Below are positions 1 through 8,900 of a stretch of 64,000 nt of DNA, piece by piece. A program made the translations under genes and the position numbers. Source of the stretch: Streptomyces sp. NBC_01481 (GTDB taxonomy: Bacteria > Actinomycetota > Actinomycetes > Streptomycetales > Streptomycetaceae); NCBI RefSeq assembly GCF_026339995.1, contig NZ_JAPEPT010000006.1, forward strand, positions 1-64,000. The letters run 5' to 3'. Position 1 is the stretch's first letter. Each line of letters starts with the position of its first letter. The notes under the pieces were generated by a model. It did not search any database. It was not told the DNA's origin and saw only the letters and a list, made by a program, of their open reading frames with translations.

Positions 1-643
1 TGCCGGGCTGTACTTCCCGCATCTGCAGCTCAACGACCCGCTGACCGGGCGGCTGCGGTCCTTCCCGCCCTCGGGTGCCATTGCGGGTGTCATCGCGAGG
101 ACCGACGGCGAGCGCGGCGTGTGGAAGGCGCCGGCCGGTACCGAGGCACGGCTCGCCGGTGTGCGGTCCCTGTCGGTCAAGCTCACCGACCGGGAAAACG
201 GTCTGCTCAATCCGCTGGGCATCAACTGCCTGCGCACCTTCCCCGTGGTGGGCCCGCTGGTGTGGGGCGCGCGCACGCTGGAAGGCGCAGACGCGCTCGA
301 CAGCGAGTGGAAGTACGTGCCCGTGCGCCGTCTCGCACTGCATGTCGAGGAGAGCCTCCACCGCGGTCTGCAGTGGGTCGTGTTCGAGCCGAACAGCGAG
401 CAGCTGTGGCAACAGATCCGGCTCAAGGCATCGGCCTATCTCAACGACCTGTTCCGGCAGGGCGCGTTCAAGGGCGGCACACCGCGCGAGGCGTACTTCG
501 TCAAGTGCGACAAGGACACCACCACCGACGCCGACATCGACGCCGGAGTGGTCAATGTCGTGATCGGCATCGCGCCGGTCAAGCCCGCGGAGTTCGTGAT
601 CGTCAAGATCCAGCAGATGGCCGGGCAGTTCGACCTCTCGTAA
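1..643 (+). CDS. cis2: eCIS contractile sheath protein, C-terminal part (partial)
   Basis: The frame is open from base 2 to the TAA at 641-643 with no start in the window, so the N-terminus lies to the left. It is the C-terminal part of a phage/Afp/PVC-type tail sheath protein. Visible family marks are a PPSGAIAG segment followed by TDGERGVWKAPAG, then NPLGINCLRTFP, a LVWGARTL strand and WKYVPVRRL, ending in the handshake-domain strands (VIGIAPVKPAEFVIVKI). The sheath surrounds the tube and contracts to drive it forward. The tube gene starts 29 nt downstream, the usual sheath-tube order, and all following genes to 28052 are on the same strand. The cis2 name follows the Afp2/Pvc2 numbering used for Streptomyces systems. 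Confidence 0.95.
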   Translation, partial: AGLYFPHLQLNDPLTGRLRSFPPSGAIAGVIARTDGERGVWKAPAGTEARLAGVRSLSVKLTDRENGLLNPLGINCLRTFPVVGPLVWGARTLEGADALDSEWKYVPVRRLALHVEESLHRGLQWVVFEPNSEQLWQQIRLKASAYLNDLFRQGAFKGGTPREAYFVKCDKDTTTDADIDAGVVNVVIGIAPVKPAEFVIVKIQQMAGQFDLS

Positions 644-672
644 CCCAAGGAAAAGGAACACGAAGGAAACCG

Positions 673-1197
673 ATGGCTGAGTTCCAGATCAACGCCCATC
701 GCTTCGACCCCTACAAGAATTTCAAGTTCCTGGTCCTCTGGGACGGTCGAACGGTCGCGGGCATCAGCAAGATCAGTCCCCTCAAGCGCACCACCGAAGT
801 GGTCAAGCACCGCCACGGCGGTGACCCGAGCTCTCCGCGCAAGTCGCCGGGCCGCTCCGAGTTCGAGGGCGTCACGCTCGAGCGCGGGGTCACCCACGAC
901 GCGGAGTTCGACCGCTGGGCCAACAAGGTCTGGCAGGTCGGGGCCGGGCTGGGCTCGGAGGTCTCGCTGCGTGACTTCCGCAAGGACATCATCATCCAGG
1001 TCCTCAACGAGGCCGGGCAGGTGGCCGTCTCGCACAAGCTCTACCGAGCCTGGGTGAGCGAGTACCAGGTGCTCGGCGAACTGGACGCCAACGCCAACGC
1101 CGTCGCGATCCAGAGCGTCAAGCTCGAGTGCGAGGGCTGGGAGCGGGACTACGAGGTGGAGGAGCCGGTCGAGCCCTCCTTCACCCATCCCGCCTGA
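673..1197 (+). CDS. cis1: eCIS inner tube protein (gp19-like)
   Basis: A 174-residue protein of the T4 gp19/Afp1 tail-tube family; length is normal for the family. It opens with MAEFQINAHRFDPYKNFKF and carries the tube-fold signatures GRTVAGISKIS and a conserved W/E-rich C-terminus ending in SVKLECEGWERDYEV. It would polymerise into the hollow tube that carries cargo. I chose the ATG at 673 rather than upstream in-frame codons because a purine-rich AAGGAA ribosome site (662-668) precedes it and the N-terminus matches the family. It follows the sheath gene by 29 nt and is probably translated at high level with it. Confidence 0.95.
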   Translation: MAEFQINAHRFDPYKNFKFLVLWDGRTVAGISKISPLKRTTEVVKHRHGGDPSSPRKSPGRSEFEGVTLERGVTHDAEFDRWANKVWQVGAGLGSEVSLRDFRKDIIIQVLNEAGQVAVSHKLYRAWVSEYQVLGELDANANAVAIQSVKLECEGWERDYEVEEPVEPSFTHPA

Positions 1198-1226
1198 ACG
1201 ACGTCTGCGCACCGGAGGAATGAGGG

Positions 1227-1973
1227 ATGACGCCGACGGGGCCGGCCGAGCTGCTCGCCACCTGGGAGGCCGGGCTCGCGCAGCACGACTCGGGAAGGTC
1301 TCTGCTGCTGCACCGGGCGGCCCGCCCGGGGGCCGGCACCGACGCGTTGCTGTCGATGCCGGTCGGCGAGCGGGAGGCTGATCTGTTCGCGCTGCGCCGG
1401 GCGTTGTTCGGCGAGCGCATGCAGGTGCGGGTCGAGTGCGCGGCATGCGGCGAGGCCATGGAGTTCGACCTCGACGCGACGCTGTTCGGCGCCCGGACCA
1501 AGACACCGGACGGGCCGCTGCGGGTGGAGGAGGGCGAGTGGGCGATCGAGTTCCGGCTGCCCACCGTCGCCGACCTCGCGGCGGCCGGTGCGGTGCCGGA
1601 TCCTGACGAGGCCCGTCGGCTGCTCATGGCGCGCTGCACTGTTTCGGCGCTGCGGAACGGGGAGGCGCTGCCGGCCGAACGGCTGGCCGCACTGCTGCCC
1701 GAGGTCGTACAGCGACGGCTGGCCGAACTGGCGGAGCAAGCCGATCCGGCGGCCGACGTGACACTGAACGTCGCCTGCCCCGAGTGCGGCGAGGCCACCC
1801 CCGCCGAGCTGGACATCACCTCCTATCTGTGGACCGAACTCGACACCTGGGCACGGGACTTGATGCTCGACGTCCATCTGCTCGCCACCGCCTACGGGTG
1901 GAGCGAACCGGCGATTCTGGCGCTCAGCCCGCTGCGGCGTCGTTACTACCTGGAGCTGTGCGCAGATGCCTGA
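1227..1973 (+). CDS. eCIS gp26-like zinc-binding baseplate protein
   Basis: A 248-residue protein with two CxxC pairs, C71/C74 and C184/C187, separated by about 110 residues, which would form one zinc site between two halves. The C-terminal helical stretch (HLLATAYGWSEPAILALSP near residues 215-235) is the part I recognise from T4 gp26-like baseplate proteins found beside sheath and tube genes in contractile systems. Its likely role is structural or an assembly aid at the baseplate hub; no catalytic motif is seen. An AGGAATGAGG ribosome site precedes ATG 1227. The stop overlaps the next start by 8 nt, implying translational coupling. Confidence 0.75.
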   Translation: MTPTGPAELLATWEAGLAQHDSGRSLLLHRAARPGAGTDALLSMPVGEREADLFALRRALFGERMQVRVECAACGEAMEFDLDATLFGARTKTPDGPLRVEEGEWAIEFRLPTVADLAAAGAVPDPDEARRLLMARCTVSALRNGEALPAERLAALLPEVVQRRLAELAEQADPAADVTLNVACPECGEATPAELDITSYLWTELDTWARDLMLDVHLLATAYGWSEPAILALSPLRRRYYLELCADA

Positions 1974-2688
1974 CTACTTCGACCGGCTGCTCGCCCGGTA
2001 CACACCGGTGCCCGCGGCCGGCAGTGGCCCGGCACGGGTCCGGCCGCGGCTGCCCGGCCCGTTCGAACGGGCCGAGGCGCTGCGGAGCGGACCACCGGAA
2101 CCCGACCAGCCGGCGGCGCTGATCCCGTCGGCGCCCCAGCCTGCCTTCGGACCGGCCGAGTTGGTACGGCACGAGCGCGAGGTGCGGACGGATCGCGAGA
2201 CCGTCGTACGGACCGAGGCCACGGCCACGGCGGGTGAGACCGAGCGACGGGCGGTGCAGGCCGTGCAGAGTCCGGGGCCGTTGCTGCGGCCTGCCGTGCC
2301 CGCGCCCGTGGCTCCGCGACAGGCCGCCTCGGATGTTCCGCGTGCCGGGAGGCGGGGGGCTTCGGCCGAGGTGCCCGAGGCACCGCGAACGCAGACTGCC
2401 TCCGCGTCCCGGGCCACGGAAGCGGTCCCCCGGGCCGCCTCGGCACCGGCCCGGCCGCGCGGCGCCGATACGGCCGCCGCCCGTGGTGCGGCGCTGAGCG
2501 GAGTGGGACGGCGCGCGCCGCGGGCTGCCGAACGCGTCGTGCACGTACAGATCGGACGGCTGGAGGTGAGCGCGGCCCCGCCGCCCGGCGCGAGCCGCCC
2601 CGCCGGCGGCCGCCCCGAGCACACCGGACGGCGCACACCCGCGCTGACGCTGGACGACTATCTGTCACGCGGCGAGAAGAGGGACTGA
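1966..2688 (+). CDS. disordered Ala/Pro-rich eCIS operon protein, function unknown
   Basis: A 240-residue protein that is mostly low-complexity Ala/Pro/Arg from about residue 15 to 185. Only the ends look ordered: an N-terminal helix (MPDYFDRLLARY) and a C-terminal motif, VVHVQIGRLEVSA near residue 190 followed by TLDDYLSRGEKRD at the very end. This layout recurs, as I recall, in proteins next to cap and ATPase genes of actinobacterial eCIS operons, but I know of no assigned function. It could be a linker or an assembly adaptor between baseplate and cap. It overlaps the preceding gene by 8 nt and the cap gene starts 4 nt after it. Confidence 0.7.
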   Translation: MPDYFDRLLARYTPVPAAGSGPARVRPRLPGPFERAEALRSGPPEPDQPAALIPSAPQPAFGPAELVRHEREVRTDRETVVRTEATATAGETERRAVQAVQSPGPLLRPAVPAPVAPRQAASDVPRAGRRGASAEVPEAPRTQTASASRATEAVPRAASAPARPRGADTAAARGAALSGVGRRAPRAAERVVHVQIGRLEVSAAPPPGASRPAGGRPEHTGRRTPALTLDDYLSRGEKRD

Positions 2689-2692
2689 GGTC

Positions 2693-3526
2693 ATGAGCAA
2701 CGCACTCGCCATCGCGACGGTCACCCAGGCACTGGCCCTGCTGATCGATCACAATCTGAGCCCCGAGATGGACATCGCGGTCAAGGTCGAGACCCGTAAA
2801 CCACCGGCCGAACCGCCCACCGAGCCGACCATCAACGTCTTCCTGTACCAAGTCACACCGAACCCCTCGATGCGCCATACCGATCTGCCGACCCGTGCCT
2901 CGGACGGCACGCTCCTCAAACGGCCGGCGGCCGCGCTGGATCTGCACTTTCTGATCAGTGCGTACGGGGAGGAGGCGGAGCTGGTCGGGCAGCGGCTGAT
3001 CGGCTGCGTGGTGCGGACACTGCACGAAATCCCGGTGCTGCCGAAGGAGTTGATCGAGCTCGCGGCGGAGCGGCCGTATCTGGCGGGCAGCGATCTGGCC
3101 GAGTCGCCGCAGAAGGTGCGGTTCACGCCGACGGTGATGGACATCGACGAGACGTCGAAGCTGTGGGGGATGCTCCATCAGACGCCGTACACCCTGTCGG
3201 TGGCGTACCAGGCGTCGCTGGTCCTGATCGAGGGCCGCGAGAGGCCGGTGCCGGCGAAGCCCGTGGAGCGGCGGACGGTGAGGGTGCTGCCGTTCGGGGC
3301 ACCGGGCGCGCCGGTGCCGCCTGGGGGTGAGTCGCCGGTGTCTGTAACCCAGCCGCCGACCGAGCCGGAGCTCGCGTCTGACGCGGAGCCCAACGCGACT
3401 GTGCCTGTGAGGAAACGGGCCGCGGCGAAGGCCACCAAGGCTGCCGCGAAGCCCGTCGCGAAACGGGCCGCCCCCGCTCGTGCCCGTAAAGGCACTGAAG
3501 CGGGCGCCGACGACAAGGAGAGCTGA
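2693..3526 (+). CDS. cis16: eCIS cap / tail-termination protein (DUF4255, Pvc16-like)
   Basis: A 277-residue protein. Residues 1-185 form the DUF4255/Pvc16 N-terminal domain: it begins MSNALAIATVTQALALLI, then has the typical INVFLYQVTPNPSMRHTDLP and LHFLISAYGEE segments. This domain caps the far end of the tube and sheath and sets particle length. Residues 190-240 are a Pro-rich linker, and the tail (about 240-277) is a histone-H1-like run of Lys/Ala/Arg, which is unusual and could bind nucleic acid, acidic surfaces or the membrane (inference). It begins 4 nt after the previous stop, and the ATPase gene follows within 6 nt. Confidence 0.9.
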   Translation: MSNALAIATVTQALALLIDHNLSPEMDIAVKVETRKPPAEPPTEPTINVFLYQVTPNPSMRHTDLPTRASDGTLLKRPAAALDLHFLISAYGEEAELVGQRLIGCVVRTLHEIPVLPKELIELAAERPYLAGSDLAESPQKVRFTPTVMDIDETSKLWGMLHQTPYTLSVAYQASLVLIEGRERPVPAKPVERRTVRVLPFGAPGAPVPPGGESPVSVTQPPTEPELASDAEPNATVPVRKRAAAKATKAAAKPVAKRAAPARARKGTEAGADDKES

Positions 3527-3532
3527 GACACG

Positions 3533-5686
3533 GTGCGCAACACGGGGGCGGGTGAGGGTATGGGCACGTTCGACGGGACGGCTGGGTCCACCACGGCGGA
3601 CGGCCGTGCGTTGTTCGCGGCGGTACGGTCCGTGCTCACCCGTATCGACGCCCATGCGGCCCGGGCGCAGGGACGCCCGGGCCGCGGACAGAGCGCCGCG
3701 GCGGGTGCGGCGGGTGCGGCGGGTACGGCGGGTGCGGCGGATGAGCCGGGACGGCAGGGCAGCGACCCGGGCGCCGGGGCCCTTTCGCGGAGCGAACTCG
3801 CAGCCGGAGACACCACCTCCTCCGCTGCTGCGGCCGGAAGCGAACCGGCAGCCCAGGGCCTTCTCGCAGCCGCCCCCGGCGTGCGCGGGCCCGCCACGCT
3901 CGACTCGCTCGTCGCCTGCTTCGGGCTCAGCCCCTTCGAGCGCGATGTCGTCCTGCTGGCCGCCGCCGCAGAGCTCGACTCCACGACCGGTGGACGGTGT
4001 GCGGCCGCGAGCGGGGACCCCGAACGCGCCCACCCCACCTTTTCGCTCGCCCTGGCCGCGCTCGACGGCGCCCACTGGAGCGCTCTGACCCCCGTCGCCC
4101 CGCTGCGCCGCTGGCGGCTCGTCGAGCTGGACGACGAGACCCGGCTGACCACCTCCCGGCTGCGGCTGGACGAGCGCATCCTGCACTTCCTCGTCGGCTC
4201 GCCCTATCTGGACTCCCGGTTGCACGGACTGCTGCGCCGTGCGCCCGTACCGGAGTCCCTGCCCGCCTCGTACGATCTGGCGGCGAGTCAGGTCGCCACG
4301 GGCTGGGCGGGAGCCGGAGCGCATGCGCCGCTGAGGGTCGAGCTGGTCGGCGGCGATCTGCGGACCCGTGCCGACATCGCCGCGGCGGCGGCCCGCCGTT
4401 CGGGGCTGGGGCTGTATGCCATGGCCGCCGACGACATGCCCACCGATCCGGCCGAGCGCGACCGCCTGGCGCGGCTGTGGCAGCGCGAGGCGATCATGCT
4501 GCCTGCCGCCCTGCTCGTCGAGGTCGGCGAGCTCGACCGCGACCAGGCCGCGGCGACGGACGCGTTCATCGAGAGCGCGGCCGTTCCGCTCGTCGTCTCC
4601 AGCCTCGATCCCCGGCAGACTGCCCGGCCGCGCGGCGAGCGCGTGACGGTGCCACCACTGGACAGCGATGAGCAACTGGGTGTGTGGGCCGACGCGTTCG
4701 CGGACGTACCGGAGGTGAGCGAGGAGGACCTGCGCGATCTCGTCGAGCAGTTCTCGCTTCCGCCGCATCTGATCCGGTCCGCCGGCGCGGCCGTCGTACG
4801 GGATCTGCCGGGCGAGGACGAACTGGAGGCCACCGCACTTGCCTGGCGGGCCGGGCTCACCGAGGCCCGGATGGGCATGGACGAGCTGGGCCGGCGGATC
4901 GAGCCGCGGGCGGCGTGGGGCGATCTGGTGCTGGCCGAGCGGCAGTTGCGGATTCTGCGCGAGATCGTCGCGCATGTGCGTCAGCGCTCGACCGTGTACC
5001 AGGAGTGGGGCTTCGCCGAGACGCTGCGCCGGGGGCTCGGTGTCACCGCGCTCTTCGCGGGCGGTTCCGGCACCGGAAAGACCTTGGCCGCCGAGGTCAT
5101 GGCCAAGGAGCTGGGCCTGGACCTCTTCATCATCGATCTCTCGCAGGTCGTCAGCAAGTACATCGGCGAGACCGAGAAGAACCTCCGCAAGGTCTTCGAC
5201 GCGGCCGAACGCGGCGGCGCGCTGCTGCTGTTCGACGAGGCCGACGCGCTGTTCGGCAAGCGCAGCGAGGTCAAGGACAGCCATGACCGGTACGCCAACC
5301 TCGAGGTCAGCTATCTGTTGATGCGGATGGAGGCATACCGGGGGCTGGCGATCCTGACGACGAACATGAAGCAGGCACTGGACACGGCGTTCATGCGCCG
5401 TATCCGCTTCGTCGTCGACTTCCCCTTCCCCGGCGAGAGCGAACGCGCGGAGATCTGGCGGCGGGTGCTGCCCGCGCGGGCCCCGATGAAGGGCATCGAT
5501 CCCGAGCAGCTCGCCCGGCTGACCGTGGCGGGGGGCTCGATCCGCAACATCGCGCTGTCGGGCGCCTTCCTGGCGGCGGAGGAGGGCGACCGGCTCCAGA
5601 TGCGTCACATGCTGGAGGCGGCGCGTACCGAATACCTCAAGCTGGACCGCTCCTTGACGCCCTCGGAGGTCCACGGATGGGTCTGA
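3533..5686 (+). CDS. cis15: eCIS AAA+ ATPase (Pvc15-like)
   Basis: A 717-residue AAA+ protein. Residues 1-105 are Ala/Gly-rich and disordered; 110-480 is the winged-helix-rich region typical of the eCIS ATPase; 490-717 is the AAA+ module. Walker A is GGSGTGKT at 510-517 (K516). Walker B is LLLFDEAD with D568 and E569. A sensor-1-like TTN follows, and an arginine-finger region is seen in AFMRRIRF. Afp15/Pvc15 relatives are needed for loading or assembly, probably by unfolding cargo or remodelling assembly intermediates. I chose GTG 3533 because AAGGAG lies 14 nt upstream; ATG 3560 is an alternative. The stop overlaps the next gene by 10 nt. Confidence 0.93.
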   Translation: MRNTGAGEGMGTFDGTAGSTTADGRALFAAVRSVLTRIDAHAARAQGRPGRGQSAAAGAAGAAGTAGAADEPGRQGSDPGAGALSRSELAAGDTTSSAAAAGSEPAAQGLLAAAPGVRGPATLDSLVACFGLSPFERDVVLLAAAAELDSTTGGRCAAASGDPERAHPTFSLALAALDGAHWSALTPVAPLRRWRLVELDDETRLTTSRLRLDERILHFLVGSPYLDSRLHGLLRRAPVPESLPASYDLAASQVATGWAGAGAHAPLRVELVGGDLRTRADIAAAAARRSGLGLYAMAADDMPTDPAERDRLARLWQREAIMLPAALLVEVGELDRDQAAATDAFIESAAVPLVVSSLDPRQTARPRGERVTVPPLDSDEQLGVWADAFADVPEVSEEDLRDLVEQFSLPPHLIRSAGAAVVRDLPGEDELEATALAWRAGLTEARMGMDELGRRIEPRAAWGDLVLAERQLRILREIVAHVRQRSTVYQEWGFAETLRRGLGVTALFAGGSGTGKTLAAEVMAKELGLDLFIIDLSQVVSKYIGETEKNLRKVFDAAERGGALLLFDEADALFGKRSEVKDSHDRYANLEVSYLLMRMEAYRGLAILTTNMKQALDTAFMRRIRFVVDFPFPGESERAEIWRRVLPARAPMKGIDPEQLARLTVAGGSIRNIALSGAFLAAEEGDRLQMRHMLEAARTEYLKLDRSLTPSEVHGWV
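3701..3736 (+). repeat. 9-bp tandem repeat inside the ATPase gene
   Basis: Four copies in a row of a 9-bp unit (GCGGGTGCG, one copy with an A for G) encode a short Ala/Ala/Gly-type repeat in the disordered N-terminus of the ATPase. Because the unit is a multiple of three, copy-number change would lengthen or shorten the linker without a frameshift. Confidence 0.8.
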
Positions 5687-5973
5687 ACGAGGCACCGCGC
5701 GGTGCGGAGGGCGCGATCCGCGTGGACATCGGCGAGCTGGTGCTCGACGGGTTCGAGCGGCTGGACCCCGACAGGGTGTCGGCCGCCTTCCAGGCGGAGC
5801 TGGCCCGGCTCGTACGGGAGCGTGGCGTGCCGCTGGCCGCCGACGGCGGCCGGGCGCTCGACGGACTGTCCGGGCTGCCGCCGCTGCCCGCGACCACCTC
5901 GCCGGCGCGACTGGGCGAGGCACTGGCGCGTGCCGTGCACGCAGGACTTTCGGGGCGGGGTGAGCCGCGATGA
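5677..5973 (+). CDS. small eCIS operon protein, function unknown
   Basis: A 98-residue protein beginning MGLNEAPRGAEGAIRVDIGE. It has a short amphipathic strand/helix region (VDIGELVLDGFERLDPDRVSAA) followed by a helix rich in Leu/Arg and a Pro-rich break. It is a real gene because it is locked into the operon: GGAGGT (5665-5670) sits 6 nt before its ATG, it overlaps the ATPase gene by 10 nt, and its stop overlaps the next ATG by 4 nt. Translational coupling to the giant DUF4157 gene suggests a helper, perhaps a chaperone or loader for that protein (inference). No domain recognised. Confidence 0.75.
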   Translation: MGLNEAPRGAEGAIRVDIGELVLDGFERLDPDRVSAAFQAELARLVRERGVPLAADGGRALDGLSGLPPLPATTSPARLGEALARAVHAGLSGRGEPR

Positions 5974-8900
5974 GTACGTCACATGCCCAGGACGCGCAGA
6001 CGGCCCAGGCCGAACGGCGGCGCAAGCGCAAGGAGCGCGCCAAGTCCCGTACGCCGGAGCCGAAGAACATCGTCAGCGGGGCCGGACAACCGCTCGACCT
6101 GAGCGTACGACGGGAGCTGGAGGAGCAGCTCGGCCACGACTTCAGCCGGGTGCGCCTGCACACAGACCGGGACGCGGGCACGCTCACCGAGCTGCTGGGC
6201 GCGGACGCGGTCGCGGTCGGCCAGGACATTTTCTTCCGGGAGGGCGCCTACCGCCCCGGCACGGCGGACGGGCAGCGGCTGCTGGCTCACGAGCTGCTGC
6301 ACACGGTGCAGAACCCGGACGGTCTGGGCGCGTTGCGCGTGGGCCGAGACCTGGGTGCGGTGAGCCTGCCGCAACAGGCGATGGAGCGCGAGGCCGAGTC
6401 GGCGGCGCAGGCTGTTGTACGGGACGAGGAGCAGGCCCCCCAGGTGGAGCCGGAGCCGTCGACGCCCGGCTGGCTGCGGTACGCCACGGTCGACGCCGAC
6501 CGGTCCCGGATGGAACAGCTGGACCCCGCAACGCTGGTGGACCGTCTCGCGAACGGCGTGCTGCGCTCCCTGCGCGGCGACCCGGCGGATCTGTCAGGTC
6601 GTGTACGCCTCCAACTCGCCCGGATGTCGCCGCAGTTGCAGGACTCGGTGCTGGACCGGCTGGAAGTGCGGCTGCTCTCCAACGAGTACGACCGGCTCCT
6701 CGACCTCGCCGAGGAGTCCGAGACCGGGCCCGTCGACCTCCGGCCTGCCGAGGTGCCCGAACCGGAGACCGACCTCTTCGAGCTCCTCGGTGTCGAGCGC
6801 ACCCAGTGGAAGCGCAAGGAAGAAGGCGGCCGGGGCGCGAAGGACAAGCGGGCCGCGGACTCCCGCGAGGAGCAGAAGGACGCCAGGGCGCGCGACGAGA
6901 AACGCGGAGGCGACCGGAGCAGGGCGCAGTCGGACGCCGCGGCCGAGAAGGACGAGGCCGCCCGGCGCACGGAGCAGGAGGACGAACGCGCCCAGTCCCG
7001 GCAGCAGGCGGCACAGGAACAGCAGCAGGAAGAAGAGAAGCAGGACCAGGACCGGCAGCGGGTCGACGAGGCCGCGGACGAACGCGCCCAGGGCCAGGCG
7101 GGCGGCGCCGAGCAGGCCAAGGAGGAGCGCAAGGAACAGCGCGACCGGGAGGAGCAGGACCCCGAGCAGGCGAACGCTCCCGGCGCCGACAAGCGCAAGC
7201 GCAAGGACGACGCGAAGAAGCCGGCGGACGGCTCGAAGCAGGAGAACCTCGACCCGAAGGCGAAGGGGCAGCCCGGTCCCGTACGCCCGGAGAAGGTGGA
7301 CGAGCGGGCGGAGCAACGGGACAGCGCGCTGTCCGAGCACGGGCTGCACGAGAAGGACGAGGACGAGGGCGAGCCGCGCGAGGAGGAGAAGCCGCTCGGG
7401 CTCGAGGCGGGCGCGGACCGGGAGATCGGGAGCGACGAGGGCGACCGGGCCAAGGGAGGCGGCTCGGCCGAGCCCGAGCTCAAGCCCGAGGACTATCTGC
7501 CGGACACCGATCTCGACGTCTCGTCGGTTCCCACGGCCGACAACCCCACTGCCACGGTGCCGACCTTCCCCACTCCCCCGCCGACGAAGGCCGAACAGGT
7601 CCAGGAGCAGCGGGAGAACGACGCCGAGGAGGAAGAGGACGAGGACGCCCCGGAGGCGGAGGCCAAGCCGCCGGGTGCCGAGATGGGTCCCGTTGAGGGC
7701 GAGGCGCCGCAGCCCGAGGGCGGACCGGCGGCCGAGGCCGGGGACCGTAGCGAGAAGGACCTCCAGCCGGAGAAGCCGGTGGACCAGGAGGTCGGACCCG
7801 ATCCGGAGACCGAGGGCAGGCAGGAGCCGGAACCCGAGGCGGAGAAGCAGGACCCGGAGCAGCAACAGGGCGAGCAGAACGCCGACGGCGGGGAACGCGA
7901 CGGCGATGAGCAGCCTGACGCCAAGAGCGCCGAGGACCAGCGGGAGGAGCGCAAGGAGCAGGAGCTGCAGGACGCCAAGGCCCGTCCTGGGGCGGCTGCT
8001 TCCGCAGCGCCGAATGTGAGCAGCGCCGTTACCGCGGCTGCCGCCACCCCGCCCGCGGGCGCGCACACGGAGCGGACTTCCGCCGAGGACCGCAGGCCCT
8101 CCCCTGCCGCGCGCCGGGTCGCCGACTCGGCGAAGGGCGACCACGAGGCGTCGTCCCCCAAGAGCGCGGTGCCGAAGGAGAGCGGTCCGGGAGCGGCGCC
8201 GAGCGGTGTGGTCGGCGGAAGCAGTACTGCGGGCCCGAGCGCGGCCACCGGCCCCGGCGGGGCGACCTCGGCGGCGCAGGCCGCGGTCAGTCCTGCGGCC
8301 GAACAGGCGGAAAGCCCGGGGAAGTTCGGTGCTCCCGCGCCGGAGGGCACCAAGGCCCAGCCTGAGGCGTCGCTGGAGAAGGACGGCGGCGGCTGCGCCC
8401 CTCCGGAGCCCGCGGCGGAGAAGGAGGAGGGCGGCGGCAGTTGCGGTGGCGGCGGTGGGGCCGCTCCCGAGGAGAAGCAGGAGGAGCCGCCCGACGTCTC
8501 GGGCCAGGATCCGAAGGCCGCCATCGGTACGGTCAGCAAGCTGGCGCCGGACCAGGCCGCGGCCGCCATGCCCGGTGTGGACGCCGCCGCGGACAAGAAG
8601 ATCGGCGAGGAGCAGCAGCGGCTCGACGCCAACCCGCCGAAGCGGGAGCGCCCTTCGGGTGCCCCGCGCACCCAGTCGGGCCCGCCCGAGGCGGCCGCTC
8701 CGGCCGCCGAGGTGACCGGCAAGGTCGAGAAGCTCGGGCCCGAGGACCGGGTCGAGAAGCAGAAGGCCAAGGGCAGTGAGAAGGCGGAGGGCGCTAAGCC
8801 CACCGACAACACGCCCCCGCCGCCGGCCCCGGTGGCGGACAAGCTGACAGCTGAAGAGGCGAAGAACGTCGATGCCGCGGCCGACGCCGTCCCGACCGTC

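Noticed and set aside
3701..3736. Possible CRISPR-like repeat
   Set aside because: It is a short 9-bp tandem coding repeat with no spacers and no cas genes nearby.
1946..6229. Very long open frame (about 1427 codons) on the minus strand
   Set aside because: Antisense to well-supported eCIS genes; its composition is a mirror of their codon bias and it has no ribosome site or family pattern.
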